In this document: positions 25,661 to 39,189 of the stretch, in pieces
Layout of the letters: the number at the start of each line of letters is the position of its first letter
Position numbering within the stretch: position 1 is the first letter of the stretch
Assembly: GCA_036244855.1 (NCBI GenBank)
Contig: BQKZ01001007.1
Location: 1 to 64,000 of the forward strand
From: Temnopleurus reevesii
Lineage: Eukaryota > Echinodermata > Echinoidea > Temnopleuroida > Temnopleuridae
DNA length: 64,000 nt
Direction: 5' to 3'
Position numbers and translations under genes: made by a program
Notes under the pieces: model-generated
What the model saw: only the letters and a program-made list of their open reading frames with translations
Database searches by the model: none
Told to the model about the DNA's origin: nothing

Positions 25661-25980
25661 GTATGGAACTGTCCCATATGGGTATGTGTAGTTATTTGGT
25701 AAGGGTATGTGTAGATATCTTGTGGATGTGTGTAGATACCCTACGTGTATATGTTTGGAATTCCGGTGCGGGTTTGTGTTTGGAAATATCCTATGTGGGT
25801 ATATGTGATTGTCTGGATGGTTTTTGTAAAGACTCTGAGTGGGTTAGTGTAGTTGTTTTGAGTGGGTGTATGAAGTTTTCTTTTGTGGCTATGCTAAGTT
25901 TTCTGATGTTAGGATGTATTCTCTCTGGGTATGTGTATATGTGGTTGTTTTGATCCTGGTGTTTGTTTTGATATGAATTA
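25661..25980 (+). repeat. TG-rich degenerate minisatellite
   Basis: Imperfect units around gggtatgtgtagttatttgg follow both copies of the exon-3 end. Open frames here are low complexity. Confidence 0.7.
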
Positions 25981-26127
25981 TGTTTCATCAAGATTTGTCG
26001 CAGAGACAATTAGTCAGCGCTGACAAATTCCTTGATTGTGATTGGATGAAAAGCACTATCGCTGACAGTTGCTATGGAAACTGTCTGAAAATGTCTCCTT
26101 GTCGCTGCGACAAATCTTGATGAAACA
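25981..26127. mobile_element. MITE, 147 bp, with 23-bp perfect terminal repeats
   Basis: The first 23 bases (starting tgtttcatcaagatttgtcg) are exactly the inverse complement of the last 23. Internal cgctgaca/ctgacagt motifs are also inverted. It lies just after the TG-rich repeat that follows the duplicated zinc-finger exon end. Confidence 0.85.
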
Positions 26128-26754
26128 CCCCCCTGGTGTGTATATTATGTGTAAGTGGTTATTTGTTTATAATATATACTTTATGGTATTTGATTTTGAT
26201 TTGTGTGTGCGGCTGTTATTATAGGTTTGAGTGTGTTTACATGGGTGCGTGTAATTATGTGTGTACATGTTTTTTTCTAGTTTGGTTATGTGTAGCTGTC
26301 CTGTGTATAGTTGTTATTTGTGTGAGGTTGTACAAGTTAATATGTATGCTCATGGCTATGTGGAGAGTTAGAGATAGCATGGTGATAATGCATGTTTGTT
26401 GTATATCAATGATCATTGACTATTTCCATTTGCATATAATGAGTAAGTTAATTGAAGAGAACTGACCTCAAAACACATGGCCATTGGCATTCTATATTGA
26501 GTCAATATATCATTCAGATTTGTGTCAAAAAAATGAAAAGTGATCAGAGTAGAAATCTCCACTAAACACTGCATTATCATGAAGAGGAAGTGCTGAGCTG
26601 CACAAGCAAGAGTGACTTCTACTTGTGCAGTACAATGCATGATCTGAAAAAATTCAGCCTCACAAGTTCCGGTTGTGAGTGCCACCATAGCGAGGCAATA
26701 TGGGGTATTGCATATGTATCAATGCAGAGGTCGAGTTCACTTTGCTCAGTCTGC

Positions 26755-26937
26755 AGAGATGCCAACTGTTCCGAAGAAATGCCTGAGGTCAAATTGATAT
26801 GAATAATGCACCAGCTGAACAAACGTGATAGAAAACATGACAGAAATATACAAACTATCAGGCACTCACTTGTGAAGAAAGCCTGAAATTCATATGAAAA
26901 TACACCTCATGCATATTCCGGAACGGTTAGCACCTCT
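26755..26937 (+). mobile_element. MITE family D
   Basis: Termini agagatgccaactgttccg and cggaacggttagcacctct are inverted repeats; internal cacttgtgaagaaagcctg and attcatatgaaaatacacct match the other members. Confidence 0.75.
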
Positions 26938-27196
26938 GCATCCTACCAAATCCAAATCCTCATTGGTTCAGTGAAGGGCGATAGCCCACGGTAGTCCATT
27001 GGGAGGCTGCAGTTAGCGGTGTCAGCTTACCAGTATGGCGTCCCATATGGCCCCGTTCTCATTGGAAAGTGTAGGGTTGCAATTTTGGACGTCTAACATT
27101 GATGTTAGAATTATGCTGGGATATGGGCTTTATCATTTATTTCATCGGGTCTTTCATATGTATGTAAACATGTAAGTCAAGCTTCCTTGATAATAC

Positions 27197-27382
27197 AGGG
27201 CTGCCAAGTCTCCTGGATTCCGCAGGAGACTCCTGGAAATGGGCCACAATAAATGCATGTTTTTGAGCAATCTCCTGGATTATGGAAACATTGATGCCAT
27301 TAGGTTGTGTGCATTTTATAGACATCTACTGGATTTCTTCCACAATCTCCCTGATTGTTGCTGTTAAATGTTGGTAGCTCTG
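27197..27382 (+). mobile_element. MITE family C ('ctgccaagtctcctg')
   Basis: Left end agggctgccaagtctcctgg, right end ttggtagctct. Internal caatctcc motifs recur. A second member is at 41970-42165. Confidence 0.7.
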
Positions 27383-27819
27383 GATAATATATGAAAATAT
27401 ACGTCATCCTACTAGTTTTAAAAATTCGCCAGTAAATACTCGGGACATTTTCCATGTTGTTGCCCCTTTTGCGTTTTATTATGGGCAACTCCCTCCAAGA
27501 AAAAAAAAGTTGACCTAGTTTTTTTTGTCAGTGAGAATAACCTATAAATTAAAATTCCATTCCGATTATGAATTCCAATGCACTCCAAAATAGAATACTG
27601 GTACTTTAGAATCCCATGGGAAAGCACATATCATCCCCAGCATTTGAAAATAAAATAATAAGTCCTCCACATTAAAGAAAGGAAAAAAAATGAATGAGGT
27701 AATGCATAATTGTGGTGAGGTGTAACTCTGCATATATTTTGCATTAGTGAGAATGACTCACCGTGAATTGGCATTGAATCCTTGGCTCGCTGCATCATTG
27801 GCATCTGTATGTGTGTGGT

Positions 27820-27985
27820 GGGACAGACAGAAAAGAAGAGAGGAAGAAAGAGAGAGAGACAGAGAGAGAAAAAAAGAAACAGAGAAAGAGACAGACAGAC
27901 AGAGAGAGAGAGGGGGAGAGGGAAAGAACAAGAACAAAAGAGAGAGAGAGAGAAAGAGGGAGAGAGAGAAAGAAAGCATGAGACA
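27820..27985. repeat. Purine-rich (GA)n tract
   Basis: About 165 bp nearly free of pyrimidines on the + strand, of gagaga/gaaaga type. Overlapping open frames on both strands (RERERE / SLSLSL) are artefacts of this composition. Confidence 0.9.
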
Positions 27986-28489
27986 TAGCGACATGGAATG
28001 AGGCACTGTTTATCAACACACCGTTATAAAGTCAAGGACCTTTTGGCCATGGAGATTGAGGTGAAACCAGAATTCAGCGACAAGGGTTCACACAGAATGC
28101 CTTGTTTACTTTCTGCACTGCTAATATTTATATGTTGGGCTAGGATGAGAAGACATTCAATTCAATATCTGACCCTGATTTCTTATCCGTAGCATAATGC
28201 TGGTTACCGAGATGACCTACTGTTGTACATAGTGGCTCTATGCATTTGAAAAGCGGACCCTCTTTAAAAAAAAATGAAAATCAGCATTTGTTGAATGTCA
28301 GATACTTAGAATAATACATGAAGTTTCTATCTTAAAGTTTAATTCCGAACAGGTTAAAATCACTTTACATAATGAAGCATTCAATCCTTAAAAATCAATA
28401 TAGACATAGCATGCTTGAGCCAGAAAAACTCTGGATATTGGATATACCAGAAGTTGACATTCAGAGAATGTGAGGCATAAAAAGAGAGA

Positions 28490-29160
28490 AAGAATTCAGA
28501 CTTCAGGTATGTGAAGGCTTATACTCAATTTTCCTGCTTCTGAAGACATCAAGAACTTTGATATTCAAACACCGTGTGCTGTAATTGAATAAAACATAGA
28601 ACTTGATATCGTCTTAGAGAAATAATTTTTCCTCATTTCCTGATTTTCTTGGTGTCTTTGTTTATTTTTAGAAGACATCGTAATGTAAAGTTATGTTTAA
28701 AAGAAAATATACATTTACTTCAAACAAGTGCTTATGTATTGCACATGAAAAAAATTAATCGAAATTGTTAGTTTTCAATTCTGTGGTTTAAAGGTAAATG
28801 AAATTGAAAATTCCTGAAAGATNAGAGAAAGAATTCAGACTTCACGTATTTGTAGGCTTATATTCGATTTTTCCTGCTTCTGAAGACATCAAGAACTTTG
28901 ATATTCAAACACCGTGAGCTGTAATTGAATAAAACATAGAACTTGATATCGTCTTAGAGAAATAATTTTTCCTCATTTCCTGATTTTCTTGGTGTCTTTG
29001 TTTATTTTTAGAAGACATCGTAATGTAAAGTTATGTTTAAAAGAAAATATACATTTACTCCAAACAAGTGCTTATGTGCTGCACATAAAAAATAATAGAA
29101 ATTGATATTTTTCAATTCTGTGGTTTAAAGGTAAATGAAATTGAAAATTCCTGAAAGATG
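28490..29160 (+). repeat. Duplicated segment across single-N joint (28823)
   Basis: 28490-28822 and 28824-29159 match closely (gaattcagacttca ... ttcctgaaagat), with few substitutions. The N sits exactly between them, so this is probably one locus represented twice. Confidence 0.85.
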
Positions 29161-30028
29161 ATTTTTTTTTCTCAACACAATATCCGTTTCTGGTCGTGAG
29201 TTGAAAAAGGGGTCATTGAAATAAATGTTATTTACTTGTAAAAGATATCCAATTTTTGACACTCGAAGTGTTGTTGATAGTATTGTTGATGGTATTGTTG
29301 AGTTTTTTTCATGAATGGAAGGCATGCAAACATATCCTGTAAACACTACAGACGATTGCTTGTTTTGACTATTGAGAAAGTACCTAAAGCAACACTCCTT
29401 GGTTTTCATGCATTAATACTCCAAAAAGATATTGAACTTCACATATCACTGCAAGAAGCAAAATAGTTTTAAAGGTATGGATCGGTTTTGGGAAAGATGG
29501 CATTTTGATGTCAGCTACAGTATCATTCTCCACATGATACACTTTTTCAATAACAAATTAGATTATGTTCTTACTATGTTTGGATAAAGTCAACGCAGAA
29601 ATGGCATATATTTGTCACAAAACAAAAAAAAATAGCTCAGTAACATACAGATTATCTGTATATGGATAGGAGACATCATACACTGACTCTACAGGAAGAC
29701 ATTCCTGCTGGTGGTCCATAGGAGTGACTGTTAGTTGGACTAGGGTTGTGACATTTAAACTAAAATATCCAGAATGCACACAAGAATCATTTCCTAATTT
29801 CATACACATATTTGCGCATGTAAAGCACTTTGTAATAATTGTAAATACATCAGCTCATTTCACATCAATTTCCTCATCCTTACCATTACTCATCTGCATG
29901 GATGTCTTATTTTTTGTTATTTTACACAAGATACTACATGTATGTGCCCTGAAAAAAAAATTAAACAAAATGCCACTTAAATGTACAAAATGTATTTTAA
30001 TCATTTTCGACTGCAAATTAATTAAAGT

Positions 30029-30400
30029 CAGTCCGTCATGATCGACAGGACTTCCGGTTGCGAGCGCGCACGGACGGCGTGTTGTGTATTGCCAACAACG
30101 ATATTTCAACATTTCCTTGCTTACGCACTTGCCAAGCTCAGACGCTCGGGAAACTTCGTACGAATTTCCGATCCATGATGTCGTCGCATGTAACTTTGAT
30201 TCCTCCTCTCTATAGCTTCGATTTTTCTAAAAATGGGCGAAACCCATACGAATGCGATTGATGAGCTGCGAGCTAGCGAAATATAACTTGCTTGCTCGCT
30301 ATTCCAGATTTAAAATGCCGTGATTTTTCTGTTCGCCAATCTTCGTAATCAAAATGGCAGCGGCCAGTTAGCCACGCCCAGAACGTCATGTCGCACCGCC
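30029..30400. other. CpG-rich block inside the AT-rich intron
   Basis: Starts tccgtcatgatcgacaggac and includes gagcgcgcacggacggcgtg, with many CpG in contrast to surrounding DNA. It could be an internal promoter or a young transposon fragment; a short stretch near 19960-20015 has a similar flavour. No coding frame or core promoter motif is convincing. Confidence 0.5.
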
Positions 30401-31288
30401 TTTAAGATCTAATTCTTCTGAACCGGACTGAACATTGTGTAGCATTTCAAAGTTATCACTAATAAATTTCAAGCACACGGCACACCGCATTATTGACTCA
30501 TGTTCTGGAATGCTTTGTTATACTTACATTCATATCAATGTTGGTTTTTGAGGCAAATAATTTACATATTTTATAACGACTCATGTACCAGTATAGAATG
30601 AAAATGCACATCATAACCACTGATGTATGCATTATTATAATTCAGCTTTGTTTTGAAATGAAGCCATTCACCCTGAATTGGTTAATTTTCTTAGAAGTTT
30701 GCTTGAAGAAGTTTGCAAGTGCAAACTTCTCCCCTATTGATGCCTAAACGGAAAACGGCTAGAAAAACTCAGGCTTTTTTCCCTCTAGAATATCAGATTG
30801 TTTGTGATTCCTATATTTTTGTACTTTTGTCCTCATGAATTTAATTGAATCAAAACTAGTTCATGTTGATTGTATGAACACGCTGGAATGCTCAGCGAAC
30901 AACCAGCAGAACTAAATGTGGGATTTGGAAAGTAATGGGGAACAAAAATAAAATTTTAACCATTAACCTTCGCTTTAGAACTTTTGCTTTAAAAAGATTC
31001 TTACATTTTGGTAAACATCTGCAGAGCCATATTAGACTATTGTTCTTTTCCAGATGCTTTTGGACACATGAGAATTTTAGAAATGTAGTAGTGTTTGTTC
31101 TAGTTGTGCACAATTTGAGATTTAACTGTGTTTTGCTTTTAGAATTTTCCTTAATTTCTCCTTTCTGTCCTGATAAAACACCTGTTGATATTAAAAAAAC
31201 AACAACTATGATATCCAACCGTTCACCGGATGTTCTCGGATAAATTATATAGAAGTCTTTAATTTGATCGATGGAGCTTAGTTTGAAA

Positions 31289-31467
31289 GCACAAACCCTA
31301 GACTTTCAGTGTGTGCATGCGTAGAGCATGATGGTATATGCATTGTGTGACTACACATACAGCATCGGGGAGAGCATGCAGACACACAATGAGACACACA
31401 ATACATACCCTGTATCATTCTCTGTGTATGCGCACAACGAAACCCAAGGGTCTGTTCTAGCAGACTA
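31289..31467 (+). mobile_element. Dispersed element family B
   Basis: Begins gcacaaaccctagactttca, contains atgcattgtgtgactacaca and its inverted partner acataccctgtatcat, ends gggtctgttctagcagac. Confidence 0.75.
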
Positions 31468-31849
31468 GATGGAGGTTACATAGTTGTACGTTTTACACCT
31501 GTGATTTTATTTTCAATTATTATCGTTATTATTTTTATGCTTCAACAATTAACCTACATGTATTTTGTGCAAGAAAAAGGTTATATTTCCGTCTGTGAAT
31601 GTGATTGATCCAATTAGACATGTATGCAGGTATGTTATTAAGATTGATGCCATCAACTATCTGTCTGCAAATTTATCATGCTTTTCCCAATTTTTTTTTT
31701 CATTTATTTGGTTTAAAAACTTCCCCCTCTCTATTTTCCTTGCATCATATACTTGTCCCTTCATCTTCCCCTTCTCTTATTATGTTGATTAAGATTAAAT
31801 CAAATTGAATAAATTCAATTATTCAAACCAGTTAGAAAGGAATGCACAT

Positions 31850-33200
31850 TGCAAATATTACAAGTAGGTAATATAATTAATACCTGAAATTGATAGGACC
31901 CAAAGAAACATAGCTTATAGTCAGGGGCCCCTAGAATATGGAACAATAATGAATTATTAATTTTGCTCTTATATTTCTCATATTTCTCTTGTATTTTACT
32001 TTCCTCCACTCTTCTCCCTTCATTATGCCTGCAACTATTTCAACGCTCATTTTTTCATTTTTTCATTTTTTCATATTTTCATTTTTTTGCAATTTTTGTT
32101 CTCATGTTTTCAACGCTCATTTTTTCATTTCACCCGTATCTTTCCTGGACTCAGTCTTGCCTTATCCTCCTGACTCTCCTTCAACTTTTCCTCTCTTTTG
32201 TCCATCTATCTATTTTATTCCCTCTCTCCTTTAAATTCTCCTGATCCTCCCCCTTCTCCTTCTCCTTCTCCCTTTCCATCCTTTCTCTTTAATACATCTC
32301 ACATATCGACTCTCGTCTCTCCTCCCCTTTCTCTCCCTCCCTGTCTTTCCCCATCCCCCATCACCCCCACTCTCTCTAAATCCTCCAAAGGCTCACATTT
32401 TGTGAGGGAATTTATCATCCTCTTCCTCCGCTATCCTGATGGCTTGAATACAGACCAGATTTCATTTTGCACGCTAGCAACATTAGAAAGCAGAGAAAGC
32501 CAATTCATTTGATTAGTCAGAAATGACATACACATGTAGTTGGAAATTTGGCNGCAAATATTACAATAATTAATACCTGAAATTGACAGGACCCAAAGAA
32601 ACATAGCTTATAGTCAGGGGCCCCTAGAATATGGAACAATTATGAATTATTAATTAATATTCTTATATCTCTCATATTTCTCGTGTATTTTACTTTCCTC
32701 CACTCTTCTCCCTTCATTCTTTTAAAACCGTCTATTTCAACGCTCATTTTTACATTCTTCACCTCCATCTTGCCTCAACTCACTCCATCCATCACCAACT
32801 CTCCGTTAACTTTTCCTCTCTTTTGTCTATCTCTCTATTCCCCTCTCTTCTTTAATTCTCCTGATCCTCCCCTTCCTTCCCTCCCCTTCCTTCCCTCCCC
32901 TTTCCTTCCTCCCCTTCCACTTTGCATCCTTACTCTTATGTACATTTCACATATTGACTCTCGCCTCTCCTCCCCTTTCTCTCCCTCCCTGTCTTTCCCC
33001 ATCCCCCATCACCCCCACTCTCTCTAAATCCTCGAAAGGCTCACATTTTGTGAGGGAATTTATCATCCTCTTCCTCCGCTATCCTGATGGCTTGAATACA
33101 GACCAGATTTCATTTTGCACGCTAGCAACATTAGAAAGCAGAGAAAGCCAATTCATTTGATTAGTCAGAAATGACATACACATGTAGTTGGAAATTTGGC
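31850..33200 (+). repeat. Duplicated segment across single-N joint (32553)
   Basis: 31855-32552 and 32554-33199 share ttaatacctgaaattgatag/acagg, ggggcccctagaatatggaa, the pyrimidine-rich cctccccttt tract and the cagaccagatttcattttgc end. They differ by several indels in the C/T-rich part. Probably two haplotypes. Confidence 0.85.
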
Positions 33201-33227
33201 TTTCATTAGGCCGCTCATTAATCCTGC

Positions 33228-33560
33228 TCCTTACTGCATTTCCGCCCCTTCCCAAAACAATGCTCGTTTACACAAGCTAGTTTTCATGTGTCTTTGTGGT
33301 TTTGTTTTGAAATGTCTGTTTTGTCCAGTGATCAGAAAGATCGTTGAATAAAGAAATGTGATATTGAGCTGTCCACTTTAATACTGCATTTCCGCCCCTT
33401 CCCAACACAATGCTCGTTTACACAAGCTCAGTTTTCATGTTTCTTTGTGGTTTTGTTTTTTAATGTCTGTGTTGTCCAGTAATCAGAAAGATCGTTGAAT
33501 AGAGAATGTGATATCGAGCTTTCCACTTATTGCATTTCCACCCCTTCGCGATAGAACACT
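33228..33560 (+). repeat. Tandem repeat, about 150-bp unit, 2.5 copies
   Basis: Each unit starts actgcatttccgccccttcc and includes aatgctcgtttacacaagct and cagaaagatcgttgaata. The third unit is partial and diverged. Confidence 0.85.
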
Positions 33561-34959
33561 CCATTTACATGATTCTGTTGGCATGTTTCTTTGTTAGTTT
33601 TTTTCTCCATCAAATTATTAGCATTGTTTTTTTTTAAATAGAAAATAGAAATCATCACTACCAGATCCTACATTAATGTTATGATGCACTTACATTTAAG
33701 CTGGGAAAAATAGGCCTCAAAATAATCGATCATTGATTAATCATGGCTAAAATTTAATGCAATGTGAATATTATTGTCTGAATGTATAATGCCTGACATT
33801 TTAGAATTGATTTAAAATTTAGAAATAAAACGACTTTTGCAGGTATATTTTGGGAAATTATGCTATTAATCATGAGTATTGGCAAAAATTAAAAGCATAT
33901 CATCAGCTCATATTTTCTCTTTAAATGTGTGCAAACATTTTATTTATGAATATATCGCTCCAATTTAAAAGTTGCACATGCACACAATGTGCGTAAGACA
34001 TCTCTTTCTAAAATGACATGAAAATTATCTGTACATACTGCATGCTTTTCATTGTGTATCAGCATGTACACTCTAATTTCATAGTCTGAATGGGGCTTGT
34101 CAGAAGCAAATTGGATGATAGTCCTAATCCGCTGCTCCAATCCCGTCTCGTATTTCTGAGGAGGGGGGGGGGGTAGTAACAACATTCATGAATCTGTGTG
34201 GATGCAATGTTAGATTGGTTTACGTTTATCATGTTTGTTCTCGATGCACAGAAGGAAGAAAGAAAGGAATGAAAATTAATTGCACTCCTACATCCGGAGA
34301 ATATCATTTGTGTGTGTTTGTGTGCTCAGGATGGAGAAGAAGGGATAGGGTGACTTATTAATATTGCCATTTACCATAATATATGTCTGATTTGGCATTT
34401 AGAAGTGGGGAGGAGGTAGATGAGAAATGTCAGGGTGGAGATTTGGCCTTGGAATAATTTGTCATTTCTTATTGTCTTCGTATACTTTATATTTGAGATG
34501 ATGTTGGCTGCAAAATGTGTTCATCAAATGCCATAGTAGGCATCTTTGATTGCGAAATGAAAACTTCAATATGTATTTGAAGCATTTTTGACAAGCAACA
34601 TTGGTAAAGTGACTTACATTTTTTAGTCATCAGTAGGCCTACAAGTTTTCGCTTGAGTTTCTTGACTTTGGACAGTGTAGACCAGGATATGTAATCTCAA
34701 GACAATATTCATAAAGGGATGATAGGTAATAGGAAATGACCCACCCCCTCCCGATAGAACAGTGCATTGTACTGTATCTCTATGGGAACAGGCGTCAGTT
34801 AGACATGATTTATAAGCGTTTCCCCAAATATGTTTACAATGAGACATTGGGTAGTCATTAATTGTAAGAGGCTTGATTTACGACTATTGGCTCTTTGGAG
34901 GTGGTCAGACCTAGTCTCTTTACGCAGACTCCATTTTGGCATTTAACTGACTTATGAAT

Positions 34960-35110
34960 AACAGTATTTGATTTGATTTGAATTGATTTGATTTTATTCG
35001 TCATAATGCATGAAAAATACAATAATAAGGATATCCCATGAATGCCGAGGGCTTATTTCCAGTGGGGTCCTTCAAGTACAAACAAACATTATTACAAATA
35101 AAAGACAAGT
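34960..35110 (-). mobile_element. LINE 3' tail or related repeat, reverse
   Basis: tttgatttgatttgaattga repeats followed by ttattcgtcataatgcatga, reading backwards as a 3' end with short terminal repeats. Body not recognised. Confidence 0.4.
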
Positions 35111-36565
35111 AGTCAGACAAAGTAGTCGTGGTATTATACAAGGCAGTGTATTTTAGAATGTCATTTGCTCATCATTATTTGAGGATGCCAAAAATATTTA
35201 TTTCTTCACGTAAAATACATTTTATTTTAACAGGGGTCCCCAGTAATCAATAATCAAGTATACAATTTACTTTTCTACGTAATTATGGATTAGCATTCAG
35301 ATCACAATGATATTTATCCTGTGAATCAAAACATCTTTAAATTAAGTACTATGAAGGGTCAAACTCTGTCAAATTCATTATTTTCATGTTTACCAATGAC
35401 ATGTTTAGAAAAGGGACATGAATGTTCAATTCCATTCATTGCAGCCCCTTCCCACCATTCATATCTCAAGTCGTGTGCAAGACTGTGATTAGCACCTTTA
35501 AATTGGCATCATCTGAATTTGACCTCAACAAGGTCAGCCAAGAATACTGTACAGTAATGTCAGGGATAACATAAAGAGGTCAGACAGTGTAGGTTACTCA
35601 TGGCTTGTTTATTTCCTGGGTACAACTTTCTTTCATTAGGGAACCAATTATGCAGATGTTCATCTGGAAATTCACCCAAGATAATGATTATTCTCATCTT
35701 AATTTAGATTTTTCGGTTTAATTAGTTTATTTTTTTTCAACAACTACTTTGTTTCGTTTATTACATCTGAGTATGATTTGTTTTCAATTGTCATGCATTT
35801 CAAGAATTTTCTCCTTTTTTTTGTGTGTGTGGCCTAAGTTCTAGTCTTTTTTCCATATTCCCCTCAGTCTACTGCTGCACTGTAGCAAGCATATATGTAA
35901 TCTAATAAGCTTTAGAATCAATAGTTTTTGAATATCTATGTCAGACAGTGGAAAATCACTTGGAATAGTAAATAGGTCAATATGAATTCAGAAAGAGGCC
36001 CGGTGACCTTTGTTCAATGCAAGTACATACATGTAAGGATTGAACTGGTGCTGAATTTGTACCTGAATTTGAGGCCCCTTGCATATATATTACAATACTC
36101 GACAACAACAAACAACAAACACTAGTCCAAGTAATTTAGCTCTATCACCAAGTTCATTTATACATCCTGAAAATTGCATTAAACTCTTTCCAGAATTGTT
36201 GAAAAAAGAAGAAAAAAAAGTAGAGTCAGTCTCTCAGCCTTAGAGATTTTGTGTTGGAAATAGAAATATTTTTACATTTACACCATTGTAGATTGGCTGT
36301 GGTGCCACCTCAGGTTTTATTGTATTTCTTGTATGTTTTCATATGTTTTGATATGATTTTACCAATCATATATTTGTCAGTCTATTAGCTAAAAACATCC
36401 ATTCTTACTCATCACATAAACACATCTGGTTAGTGGAAGTTTCATAACATTGGTCAATTTCTACTCTTTGAGTAGGAGAAAAAGAAATACGTTCATAGAA
36501 TTAAACAAAAAATCTTCAACGATGAATGTGAATCATTTCAATGAAACAATTTACTGTATATAGAA

Positions 36566-36760
36566 GCTGAAATTTTGCGATGGTTTTATTTTCGCTAATT
36601 TCGCGGTTATGGATGCGCGAAAATTTCCACTCTTATTTTGCCCATTCATTTGCGTACAAACACTGTCAAAATATTGAAAATAACAACATGCCAATGTGTC
36701 AAACTAGTCTGAAATCGCGAAAATATCTGTATGCTAAAATATTGGCTTGTAAAGTATTTT
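36566..36760. mobile_element. Repeat family E, copy 2
   Basis: CpG-retaining copy: aattttgcgatggttttatt, tcgctaatttcgcggttatg, and gaaatcgcgaaaatatctg followed by gctaaaatattggcttgta. The 143-residue open frame starting at 36580 is generated by this repeat and its flank, and is not a credible gene. Confidence 0.5.
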
Positions 36761-38324
36761 GTGCAATTTCCTTTCATTCAGTGTCTCTAAACTGCACATT
36801 AATACAGCTCACGTATAGATCATGTTTGGATTTGATACCAAATCTGTATTGTTCCATCACGATTGCATGTACGTGCATGTGCAACTTTTATGCAGATCTC
36901 CTTGTAAATTATGTTCGTGTGTGTTTGTTAATAGAGTGGACTGCTTTGGCATTTCAAATGCACATCCCTGATTATTCTGAGCTATTCTTGGCGGTTTCAT
37001 TTAATGCTTGATACATGTACCATGCATTAATGCATCTATTACAAACTGCAGATGGGTTTGCATAATATCTTTGTGATAATACTAGTATTTATAAGATAGT
37101 CTCATGTGGCAGTCTATGTTATTACAAAGTGTTGATTAAAGTGCATGAATATAAACAAAAGTACTGAAAGAAATTATAGTTAATTCATATGAAAACACAA
37201 AATTATATTAATCCCTGATATTCTCAGTCTAGAGACAGAGTCTCTTGGACAACCATCTTTTTTGGTGAAAATAAACTACCTTGTAGAAAAATAAATATAT
37301 ATATGATACACTAAAGGAGCATATCAGTATGATAAAAAGAATGAATAAATAGATGAATAGATAAAATGAATGATAAATGCTGCAAACTATCTTTCTAGTT
37401 GCCTGGACATCAAGGTTCCAATACTGAAGGTATTTTCTATATGAAAACCCCGTTTTTCTATATCAAGTTTTGATATTTGAATCTCAGATTGTAATATTGA
37501 TAGTCACTCAAGTAATATGGGCGATAACAGCTTCCATGGTGATGCAAAAATAGCTATAAACACCCTTGAAGAACAAGTCGTACATAGAGCTTTCTTTGCA
37601 TGGGTATTATGTGCACCAGGGAAGAAATTAATTTGTGATGAATAATTCAAGAACTGTACTATAGCTAGGGTTCTTTTCTATGCATATATAATGAAGCTGG
37701 TGCCATTTCGTCCTTTATGTGTTTCTTTTTATTGGATGGATATCATCGAGATTATTGGGTAAAAGCGACGTGCCTGTTTGTGTTAATCATGTGCGCATTT
37801 ACGCGTTGTGATTGACGCTATTGATTACGTCAGAATTGCAGCCAGGTCTTCTGAGTATGCTGGATCTGCTGCGATATTCAGGGTGGTTTTTACCTTTTTC
37901 TCTTCTTTTTTAGTTTCATATCCCCATTTCTTTCTTTCTCTTGCCTCCCATAGGAGGAAGTGGAAAGAGGAAGATGGGGAGAGATGGAGAAGATGCAGTT
38001 ATGAGAAGAGAAGAAGGGGATCAAGAGAAAGGGAATGAGAGCGAGAGATGGGGAGAAGATAGGGAAGAAGGGGAGAAGATAAAAGGAATGAATAGCGGGG
38101 TCTTCCCCCTCTCCTTTGCCACTCTCTATGATTCTCTCCCCTTTGGTCAAGAAAATGTTTGGTTTCTCAAGGCTAAAAGTGTTAATGGGTCCAGAAAAGT
38201 ATCTATTTTATGTTAAATATTCAAAAAAATTATGCACTTAATATGAAAATAAAGTCGGCCAATTTCATAGGGTCGGATGATGGAGGGCAACCAAACATCT
38301 TTGTTAGGTCTCATCTTTTTATCT

Positions 38325-38610
38325 CTCTCTTTCTCTTCCTCTCCTTCCTCCCCCTCCTCCCCCTCACCCCCCTCTTCTTCCTATCCCTCACCCCCTCTCC
38401 TTTCCCTATCCCTCACCCCCTCTCCTCTCCCTATCCCTCACCCCCTCTCCTCTCCTACTCCTCATCCCCTCTCCTCTCCTACCCCTCATCCCCTCTCCTT
38501 CCTACCCCTCATCCCCTCTCTCCTACCTCTCACCCCTCTCTTTTCTATATACCCCTCACCCTTCTCCTTCCTACCCCTCACCCCTCTCCTTCCTACCCCT
38601 CATCCCCTCT
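38325..38610. repeat. Pyrimidine-rich minisatellite (cctctcctacccctcat)n
   Basis: About 285 bp of C/T with units like ccctcaccccctctcctctc. Serine/proline-rich open frames here are artefacts. Confidence 0.9.
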
Positions 38611-39189
38611 CCTTCCTTCCTTATGACTACGAAACAAAAATTTGGCACAGCAGAGGCGCGAAAAGTAGCAATCTCATTTACCATGGTGTACCGGGGTCCC
38701 CGGGAGATTGTTCTTGAGCAGAACATTTGGATGAATTAGGCAAACATGGATTTTAAGTATTGATGGGGGGAATTGCTTGCATCATTCTACCGACGTCAAT
38801 TCCAGAGCAGCCTTCCAAGGGAAACGATTTGTATGAAGATCCCTTCCTCTTGGGTATTCTGGGGGAATTTTCTCTTTCTTTTCCCTCCCTTTGTAAAGCA
38901 GGTTAGGAATTTGTCACTGACATTTCGCAGGGAAAATTGCATTAAGAGAACCTGGTGATAGTATCTGGAGCGAAATGATGCTGATCCGATTGTAATTTGA
39001 AAAGATTATGAAATTGTAATGTCTAAAAATACATATAGACAAAGTGAGATTCTTACAAGGTCTATGAAGCTTTCAGTTTCAAGAAATGAATGTTTTAAGA
39101 AGATCATATTTTTATTAAACTATTCTACAATTTTCTATGATAATATAGAAAAGGATAATTTACTAGAGGTTCTCATTCAAGCCTTTAAA

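Noticed and set aside
27747..28019. Overlapping 60-85 residue frames on both strands (Arg/Glu-rich, Ser/Leu-rich)
   Set aside because: They are translations of a (GA)n tract, with no homology or splice context.
31565..32244. Hydrophobic Phe/Ser-rich frames suggesting membrane proteins
   Set aside because: T-rich low-complexity DNA duplicated across an N joint; no start context or homology.
36580..37011. 143-residue open frame, longest non-repetitive one outside RXR
   Set aside because: It starts inside repeat family E, shows no recognisable motif, and lies in the large intron.
38210..38717. 138-146 residue Ser/Pro-rich frames
   Set aside because: Generated by the pyrimidine-rich minisatellite.
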